A DNA stretch of 5,966 bases from contig JAGWUU010000198.1 in NCBI GenBank assembly GCA_028868335.1, positions 1-5,966 of the forward strand. The letters are read 5' to 3'. The DNA is from Sphingomonadales bacterium (lineage in GTDB: Bacteria; Pseudomonadota; Alphaproteobacteria; Sphingomonadales; Sphingomonadaceae). Shown here in pieces: positions 1 through 4,252 of the stretch. The notes below the pieces were generated by a model. The model worked only from the letters and a program-made list of their open reading frames with translations, was not told where the DNA came from and did not search any database. Position numbers and translations under genes: made by a program. Position 1 is the stretch's first letter. Each line of letters starts with the position of its first letter.

Positions 1-971
1 GCGGGCGGTTCAAGGCCAACGCCGATGGTCAGCGCATAGCGCCACGGTGTCATGTCATCGACGCCGTCCCACTCGATCTTGACCGCCTGGCGTGTCTTGC
101 CGGCAGCTCCGGCATATTTCTGGGCAAGCAGCATGTCGATCCGCGGCCACACCCCGCCGCGCGCCAACTGGCCCAGTTGCGCCATGCCCGCGGCGCCATC
201 ACCCTGGAATGACGCGCAGATCGATCGCAGCACCCGCCAATCGGCATCCTTGCGGGCTCCGCCCTGCACCGCGATTATCGGGCATATCCCGGTAATGTCC
301 GCGGTAAAGGCATAGGCATCCATGGCGGCCTGGGTCAGGCCGGAGGTGTAGTTGTCGGCATCGACATCCTGCACCACGGCGCGCGCAGCTTCGCCCTCAC
401 CCATCCGCACCAGCAGTTCGGCCCGCATGGCGGCGAAATCCGCCGGGTTCATCTCTTCGGGAGCGTCAAGACGCGAAGCCAGCGCACGACGGAGAAGGAT
501 GTGCCCCCAACGGGAAACCAGCACGCCCTTGTTACGCTCGATTATGGCCTTGACCAGATCGACAGGCTGATGCGCCACCGACCCAGCAGGCAGCCCGCCC
601 TCGCTCGATGCGAGCAGCCCGACCTGTTTCATTGATCGCCTTGCGGCGGCAGGCATGTCGAACTTGGGCTTGAGGCCAAGCAGTTCGTCAAGCTGGTCGG
701 GCGACATCGCCTCGATCTCGCGAAGCGAGGGAATCTTCACCCCCGATGGCAAGGTCGAAACCTTTACCCCCCCCGACGCGGCCGCACTTCCGGGGATCGC
801 CTGGACCACTGGCGAGGCCGTGGGATTGGGCGCCGGTGCGCTGCTCTTGGGCGCTGCCTTGGGCTTTTCAAATCCGGGTGGAAGCAGCGACTCAGGCGAA
901 TTCTGGGCGACGGCCCAGGCCGAACTAAGCGCCAGCAGCCCGCCGCCGACAAAGAGTGCGACCCGTTTCAT
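1..971 (-). CDS. Secreted or periplasmic protein of unknown function (3' end outside window)
   Basis: The reading frame is open from ATG 971-969 to the left edge: 323 codons with no stop in the window, so the C-terminus is missing. Residues 1-22 look like a Sec signal peptide: Lys2-Arg3, a hydrophobic core from V4 to about L15, and likely cleavage after A20-V21-A22. Residues about 31-68 form a Pro/Ala/Ser-rich linker, probably unstructured. From about 80 on the chain looks mostly helical, with repeat-like Ala/Leu-rich stretches (for example 175-202 and 255-270). Two cysteines, C230 and C252, could form a disulfide if the protein is exported. The start is supported by a GAGG Shine-Dalgarno at 982-979, seven nt upstream, inside the preceding small gene, whose TGA overlaps this ATG as ATGA. 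Translation is therefore probably coupled. I do not recognise the family. It vaguely recalls alphaproteobacterial secreted helical-repeat proteins, but that is memory only. Function unknown. Confidence 0.85.
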   Translation of the reverse strand, partial: MKRVALFVGGGLLALSSAWAVAQNSPESLLPPGFEKPKAAPKSSAPAPNPTASPVVQAIPGSAAASGGVKVSTLPSGVKIPSLREIEAMSPDQLDELLGLKPKFDMPAAARRSMKQVGLLASSEGGLPAGSVAHQPVDLVKAIIERNKGVLVSRWGHILLRRALASRLDAPEEMNPADFAAMRAELLVRMGEGEAARAVVQDVDADNYTSGLTQAAMDAYAFTADITGICPIIAVQGGARKDADWRVLRSICASFQGDGAAGMAQLGQLARGGVWPRIDMLLAQKYAGAAGKTRQAVKIEWDGVDDMTPWRYALTIGVGLEPP

Positions 972-1120
972 CGACCGACCTCGGGCACCATGGCAGGCGC
1001 TGTCAGAGGGCGAACCGGCTCGACGCCGGCATCAAACCACGCCCAGGACAGCACGGCCGCGAGGACCAGACCCAGAAATGCAAGAGACAGCCTCCATTGC
1101 CTGCGCACACTCAATCCCAC
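968..1120 (-). CDS. Small single-pass membrane protein, 50 aa, unknown function
   Basis: This short gene starts at GTG 1120-1118 and ends at TGA 970-968. The start was chosen because GAGAGG (1132-1127) lies six nt upstream. A second in-frame GTG at 1108-1106 would give 46 residues but has a poorer ribosome site. The product has a basic N-terminus (R6, R7, R10), one hydrophobic segment at about residues 11-29 with Trp near its end (W26, W28), and a short Pro-rich tail (VEPVRPLTAP) ending EVGR. By the positive-inside rule the tail faces the periplasm. The stop overlaps the start of the secreted-protein gene (ATGA), so the two are very likely co-translated and may act together at the envelope. 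The frame stays open up to 1372, but that extension lies antisense to aroK and is unlikely to be coding. No family recognised. The case for a real gene rests on ribosome site, coupling and membrane segment. Confidence 0.68.
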   Translation of the reverse strand: MGLSVRRQWRLSLAFLGLVLAAVLSWAWFDAGVEPVRPLTAPAMVPEVGR

Positions 1121-1181
1121 TCGCGACCTCTCAAACCCGCTACTTGCGTGTCCGGTTAGCGCATCTATAGGCGGGGCCGCA
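1121..1181. promoter_or_regulatory. Divergent intergenic region with candidate aroK promoter
   Basis: These 61 bp separate the minus-strand envelope pair from aroK. On the plus strand CTTGCG (1143-1148), 16 bp and CTATAG (1165-1170) resemble the alphaproteobacterial housekeeping -35/-10 pattern (CTTGAC, CTATAT). Transcription would then begin near 1177, leaving only about five nt before the aroK ATG. No good Shine-Dalgarno precedes aroK; there is only a GGCGGGG run at 1170-1176. The -10 hexamer CTATAG is a perfect palindrome and so could also be read on the other strand, but I see no convincing -35 for the leftward genes. This is a pattern match only. Confidence 0.35.
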
Positions 1182-1757
1182 ATGGAACTCGACAGTCCAA
1201 CCCTCACTTCGACCGAAATCGAGGCGCTCGCGGCGCGGATCGACCGCCCTGTCGTACTCGTCGGAATGATGGGCGTCGGCAAATCGAGCGTCGGGCGCAA
1301 GCTGGCGAACCTGCTGCACATGCCCTTCATCGACGCCGACGAAGAGATCGAACGCGCAGCGCAAATGTCCATTCCCGAGATCTTCGAACAGTATGGCGAA
1401 GACTATTTCCGCAGCGGCGAACGGCGCGTGATCACCAGGCTGATTGACGGTGAGGGCAACCGCTGCGTGATCGCCACGGGCGGCGGTGCGTTCATCAACG
1501 CCGAAACCCGCGCACTGATTTGCGACCGTGCCATCGCGGTATGGCTCGACAGCGAGGTGGAGACACTGCTTGAACGGGTTGGTCGCAAGGACAACCGCCC
1601 CCTGCTCCGCCAAGGCGATCCCCGCGAAATTCTCACCCGCCTCAAGGCCGAGCGCGAACAGTTCTACAGTGAGGCGCCGATTCACGTACAAAGCACACCC
1701 GGGCCGCACGCACGGACCGTCTCCAAGGTGCTGAAAGGAATTGCCGCATGGCTGTGA
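1182..1757 (+). CDS. aroK: Shikimate kinase
   Basis: The 191-residue product transfers phosphate from ATP to shikimate, giving shikimate 3-phosphate in the cytoplasmic pathway to chorismate. The P-loop is GMMGVGKSS at residues 28-36. The shikimate-binding aspartate is D53 in FIDADEE, and the substrate arginine is R77 in YFRSGE. The GGG of ATGGGA (100-102) forms the shikimate loop. R139 in DNRPLL belongs to the mobile lid, and R158 in the KAEREQFY helix is the second substrate-binding arginine. These were assigned by matching the known motifs of the M. tuberculosis enzyme. Length fits the family, with about 20 extra N-terminal residues before the first strand. ATG 1182 is the only plausible start: the frame is open upstream but lies over the divergent gap and opposite genes, and the next ATG falls inside the P-loop. 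The ribosome site is weak. The gene overlaps aroB by 10 nt, implying one transcript. Confidence 0.95.
   Translation: MELDSPTLTSTEIEALAARIDRPVVLVGMMGVGKSSVGRKLANLLHMPFIDADEEIERAAQMSIPEIFEQYGEDYFRSGERRVITRLIDGEGNRCVIATGGGAFINAETRALICDRAIAVWLDSEVETLLERVGRKDNRPLLRQGDPREILTRLKAEREQFYSEAPIHVQSTPGPHARTVSKVLKGIAAWL
1735..1750 (+). promoter_or_regulatory. aroB ribosome-binding site and start inside the end of aroK
   Basis: AAGGAA (1735-1740) lies seven nt before ATG 1748, all inside the last codons of aroK. It fixes the aroB start and favours it over the in-frame GTG at 1754. The arrangement suggests that ribosomes finishing aroK help start aroB. Confidence 0.7.
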
Positions 1758-2854
1758 TCGCGGTCGATATAGCCGGAGCGCCCTATGAGGTGCGGGTCGG
1801 AACCGGGCTGCTGGCCTCGCTGGTCGAGCAATGCCGTGGCAAGTTGCGCAAGCGCCGCGTGCCGATCGTCACCGATGCACATGTGCACGCAGCCTGGGGG
1901 GCGGTTGTTGAAAATGCTTTGCACGAGGGCGGTCACGAAGCCGTCTGGCGCATCCTGCCACCGGGCGAAGGCACCAAGAGCTGGGAACAATTGTCCGCGA
2001 CGGTCGACTGGCTGCTGGCTGAGGAAGTTGAGCGCGGCGACCATGTCATCGCGCTTGGCGGGGGAGTAATCGGCGATCTCACCGGTTTTGCCGCGGCAAT
2101 TCTCAAGCGCGGCTGCAAGTTCATCCAGCTTCCCACCACCCTGCTTGCCCAGGTCGATTCGAGCGTTGGCGGCAAGACCGCGATCAATACCGCCGCGGGC
2201 AAGAATCTGGTCGGCGCCTTTCATCAGCCCTCGCTGGTGCTGGCGGACCTTGCGGTGCTCGATACCCTGCCCCGTCGCGAGTTGCTCGCCGGTTATGCAG
2301 AGGTGGTCAAATATGGGCTGATCGGCGATGCTGGATTCTTCGCCTGGTGCGACGCCAACGGCGATGCGATGATCGCGGGCGATCCGGGCCTGCGCGAATA
2401 CGCTGTGGCGCACTCGGTCGCCGCCAAGGCTCGTATCGTCAAGGAGGATGAGCGCGAAACGACCGGGCTGCGCGCCCTGCTCAACCTCGGCCACACCTTC
2501 GGGCATGCGCTGGAGGCGCAGACCGGCTTTTCGGAGCGGCTGCTGCATGGTGAAGGCGTTGCCTTGGGAATGGTTCTGGCGGCGCGCTTTTCTGCCGAAC
2601 GCGGCCTGCTGCCGCGCGCCAGCGCCGAGCACGTCGCCCGCCACGTCGCCGCGGTCGGCCTGCCGAACGAAATCTCCACACTTGGCCTCAACTGCGACAG
2701 CCAGACCCTTGCCGCGCATATGCTGCACGACAAGAAAATGGACGCAGGCACCCTGCCCTTTGTGCTGATGAAGGGAATCGGCGAAGCATTCCTGGCCAAA
2801 GACGTTGCACTAAGCGATGTGGCAAACTTCCTTGATGCCCAGCTTCGTCGCTGA
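1748..2854 (+). CDS. aroB: 3-dehydroquinate synthase
   Basis: The 368-residue cytoplasmic enzyme uses NAD+ and a divalent metal to close DAHP into 3-dehydroquinate, the second shikimate-pathway step. The N-terminal Rossmann-like domain carries GGGVIGDLTGF (104-114), typical of the NAD-binding loop, then LPTTLLAQVDSSVGGKTAIN (128-147) with K143. The metal ligands expected from the family are present: E185 in GYAEVVKYG, H249 in NLGHTFGHALE and H267 in LLHGEG. H253 is the usual second histidine of the GHTFGHA motif. VKEDERETTGLR (231-242) precedes the metal site, and HDKK (327-330) near the C-terminus is the conserved lysine-rich substrate motif. Length is normal for bacterial AroB, and nothing is missing. 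It follows aroK with a 10-nt overlap, a common arrangement, so the two are presumably co-expressed. Its stop TGA directly abuts the stop of the convergent thioesterase gene. Confidence 0.96.
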   Translation: MAVIAVDIAGAPYEVRVGTGLLASLVEQCRGKLRKRRVPIVTDAHVHAAWGAVVENALHEGGHEAVWRILPPGEGTKSWEQLSATVDWLLAEEVERGDHVIALGGGVIGDLTGFAAAILKRGCKFIQLPTTLLAQVDSSVGGKTAINTAAGKNLVGAFHQPSLVLADLAVLDTLPRRELLAGYAEVVKYGLIGDAGFFAWCDANGDAMIAGDPGLREYAVAHSVAAKARIVKEDERETTGLRALLNLGHTFGHALEAQTGFSERLLHGEGVALGMVLAARFSAERGLLPRASAEHVARHVAAVGLPNEISTLGLNCDSQTLAAHMLHDKKMDAGTLPFVLMKGIGEAFLAKDVALSDVANFLDAQLRR

Positions 2855-3631
2855 TCAACCGAACACGGCGATCGACTGCATCCCCACTGCCATGGCGACG
2901 CCATCGGCGTTCCACAACGCCATGTCCTGGCTGGAGCAGCCTTTCTCGGCATAGTTGCCGGTCGAGCGCAGCAGCCACCAGCCGTCGCGGGTTTCGGGCA
3001 GCGGCGTGAGCAGGTTGATCAGCCAGGTCATCGAACTGACCGGCACCGGCCCCGTCAGCGGCATCACTCCCGGAGGCAGCATGTCGGCGCAAAGCAGGAG
3101 CTGGACCATCGGATCGAGTCCGATGGTATCCTTGAGGCGCACCCACCAGCAAACCTCGGGTTTGCGCTCCGCTGACTGCGGCATCGCGAATCGCCGATCG
3201 AAATTGGGCGCGAAACCGGGACCGGCCCGCGCAGGCAATGGCGCTGCCTTGTCCGCCGGGATAATTCCTTCCGGCGCGGGAACATCGTGAAGGTGCAGCG
3301 CGCTCTGTTCCACTGGCCCCATGAAAACGAACGTCGCAGTGAGGCCAATGCCCGCCTCGCTGACAACTTCGGCACTGGCCCAGCTTGCGTTCTTGCCTCG
3401 GCGCAGGATCTGCGCACGCACCTCCACCTCACCCGAAAGCGGGCCGACAAAGCTGACCTGAGCAGAACGCAAAGGCGGTAGATCGGAAGCCAGGCCCCGT
3501 GCCGCTTCCAATGCGAGCGCTGCGGAAAACCCGCCATAGGTGGTACGCCCCTGCAACCACGCCTCGGGGATTGTGGTGGCGAACCCGCCCTCAATCGGGC
3601 GGATGGTTGACAGGGTTTCGGGCAAGCTCAT
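2855..3631 (-). CDS. Acyl-CoA thioesterase-like protein (TesB/4HBT_3 type double hot-dog)
   Basis: The 258-residue product looks like a two-hot-dog-domain thioesterase of the TesB-like group, which hydrolyses acyl-CoA to free acid and CoA. In the first half, GRTTYGGFSAALALEAAR (28-45) matches the typical glycine-rich entry to the hot-dog helix, followed by strands ending in TATFVFMGP (98-106). In the second half, LCADMLPPG (180-188) resembles the D-x-x-P-P stretch common in this group. DGWWLLRSTGNYAEKGCSSQ (216-235) then DMALWNADG resembles the TesB C-terminal core, with Q235-D236 as candidate active-site residues. Substrate cannot be read from the sequence. No signal peptide or membrane segment is seen, so it should be cytoplasmic. 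ATG 3631 has GGAAAG just upstream, though the spacing is short. It lies downstream of pccA and a small gene on the same strand, which hints at acyl-CoA metabolism. Confidence 0.82.
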   Translation of the reverse strand: MSLPETLSTIRPIEGGFATTIPEAWLQGRTTYGGFSAALALEAARGLASDLPPLRSAQVSFVGPLSGEVEVRAQILRRGKNASWASAEVVSEAGIGLTATFVFMGPVEQSALHLHDVPAPEGIIPADKAAPLPARAGPGFAPNFDRRFAMPQSAERKPEVCWWVRLKDTIGLDPMVQLLLCADMLPPGVMPLTGPVPVSSMTWLINLLTPLPETRDGWWLLRSTGNYAEKGCSSQDMALWNADGVAMAVGMQSIAVFG

Positions 3632-3634
3632 CCA

Positions 3635-3658
3635 CTTTCCATTGACGTAAACGGAAAG
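3635..3658. promoter_or_regulatory. 24-bp imperfect palindrome over the thioesterase ribosome site
   Basis: CTTTCC (3635-3640) and GGAAAG (3653-3658) are perfect inverted arms. The inner 12 bases add TT/AA and a central ACGT, so 10 of 12 pairs match around a centre at 3646.5. On the minus strand the left arm supplies the GGAAAG just before the thioesterase ATG, and a TTGACC (3666-3661) that could act as a -35 lies just outside the right arm. It could be a repressor operator, or an RNA hairpin that hides the ribosome site. No specific regulator is implied. Confidence 0.45.
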
Positions 3659-3697
3659 CAGGTCAACACTTGCCCGCCAAACGGCTGCCGCCCCTCG

Positions 3698-3711
3698 CGC
3701 CTGGTCAGGCG
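3698..3711 (-). other. Short GC hairpin after the 95-codon gene, possible weak terminator
   Basis: CGCCTG and CAGGCG flank two bases, giving a perfect dyad nine bases beyond the stop codon of the small gene. In RNA this is a five-pair stem with a four-base loop. No U-tract follows in the leftward direction (the next bases are CGAGGGG), so it is not a standard intrinsic terminator. It may stabilise a 3' end or have no role. Confidence 0.3.
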
Positions 3712-3720
3712 ATTGGATCT

Positions 3721-4008
3721 TCAGTTCGACTTGGTGTTGAGCTTCTCGGCCAGCGAGGTGACGTTGTTGCCAGCAGCCATGCCGTTGGCCCGTGCCAGCG
3801 CCTGCTCTGCCTTCAACTCGTCATGCTCGGTGAAGATCCGTTCAAGCTCTCCGCGCCTTTCCAGCAGAAGATTGGCAATGCCGGGAGCAAGACTTTCGCC
3901 CTCGCCAATTCTGCCAAGCAGCATAGACAGATCGCTGACTGTTGCTTCCTCGGGCGACTTGAAGAAATGACCGCGGCTGTCGAAGAAACCGATACCTTTG
4001 TGCGCCAT
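3721..4008 (-). CDS. Conserved-looking hypothetical protein, 95 aa
   Basis: I cannot assign a function. The gene starts at ATG 4008 with a strong GGGGGAG ribosome site (4022-4016) seven nt upstream and ends at TGA 3723-3721. The N-terminal part reads MAHKGIGFFDSRGHFF, then KSPEEATVSDLSMLLGRIG. The middle (about 40-78) is charged and Leu/Ala-rich (LLLERRGELERIF, then EHDELKAEQALARA) and probably forms one or two long helices, possibly a short coiled coil. The last 15 residues are polar. There is no signal peptide, membrane segment or cysteine, so a small soluble cytoplasmic protein is expected. From memory, similar short proteins occur in Sphingomonadales genomes, but this was not checked. It lies between pccA and the thioesterase gene on the same strand, 244 bp after pccA and 89 bp before the thioesterase. 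It may have its own promoter in the larger gap. Confidence 0.78.
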   Translation of the reverse strand: MAHKGIGFFDSRGHFFKSPEEATVSDLSMLLGRIGEGESLAPGIANLLLERRGELERIFTEHDELKAEQALARANGMAAGNNVTSLAEKLNTKSN

Positions 4009-4051
4009 GGGACAACTCCCCCGTTTCGATCGCTTGCGACCTAAACGTCAG

Positions 4052-4069
4052 CGCGGATTCCGCGGATTC
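4052..4069. repeat. Tandem 9-bp direct repeat
   Basis: CGCGGATTC occurs twice in immediate succession (4052-4060 and 4061-4069). The junction also creates the palindrome TCCGCGGA. It lies about 45-60 bp upstream of the small gene's start, a position where a paired protein-binding site would be reasonable. It could equally be a chance duplication. Confidence 0.6.
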
Positions 4070-4077
4070 GGAACGGC

Positions 4078-4126
4078 TGCTCTATTGCGGCAAGCCTATA
4101 CCGGGCCAGCGAGTCGCAATAGGGCA
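4078..4126. repeat. Inverted repeat with 25-base loop
   Basis: CTATTGCG (4082-4089) and CGCAATAG (4115-4122) are perfect 8-bp inverted copies. Beyond one mismatch, TGC (4078-4080) pairs with GCA (4124-4126), giving 11 of 12 pairs. If transcribed rightward the mismatch becomes a U-G pair. The loop is GC-rich. There is no adjacent U-tract, so it is not a standard terminator. It could be a folded 5' leader, a small RNA or a spaced operator. Confidence 0.5.
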
Positions 4127-4162
4127 ATTCATGGTTAATCCCCAACCGTTCATCGCATTGGC

Positions 4163-4223
4163 GTTGAAGCGTTGCAGCGGGGCCACTTCACCCCAGGCAA
4201 TACGGCGACTCGGTTGAAGCGTT
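4163..4223. repeat. Pair of 11-bp direct repeats 50 bp apart
   Basis: GTTGAAGCGTT occurs at 4163-4173 and again at 4213-4223, start to start 50 bp, both in the non-coding stretch just downstream of pccA. Flanking bases differ, so the repeat unit is exactly 11 bp. No function can be assigned. Spacing near five helical turns would place both copies on the same face of DNA. Confidence 0.5.
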
Positions 4224-4252
4224 CACCGCCGCACAAAACAGGGGAAGCCGCG

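Larger units (their letters stand above)
4009..4252. other. Intergenic region without a gene between pccA and the small gene
   Basis: No convincing reading frame fills this 244-bp gap; the frames crossing it are extensions of antisense or shadow frames of pccA. It holds the small gene's ribosome site, a tandem repeat, a long-looped dyad and a spaced direct repeat (listed separately). No stem with a U-tract is seen after pccA. A weak leftward promoter candidate is TTGGGG, 17 bp, CTATTG (about 4148-4120 on the minus strand), which would overlap the dyad. That is a guess from two hexamers. Confidence 0.5.

Noticed and set aside
655..1170. Plus-strand frame (171 codons) over the secreted-protein gene
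   Set aside because: It is a shadow of the minus-strand gene, which has a signal peptide, a ribosome site and an open frame to the edge. This frame has no such support.
990..1181. N-terminal extension of aroK by 64 codons
   Set aside because: The extra part does not resemble shikimate kinase, covers the divergent gap and the coding region of the opposite small gene, and is explained by an open frame in GC-rich DNA.
1682..2728. Long minus-strand open frame (348 codons) opposite aroB
   Set aside because: It lies antisense to an unmistakable aroB, its product shows no family motif, and long antisense frames are expected in GC-rich coding DNA with strong third-position bias.
3698..3711. Standard rho-independent terminator after the 95-codon gene
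   Set aside because: The hairpin is short and no U-tract follows in the direction of transcription; it is kept only as a low-confidence hairpin.
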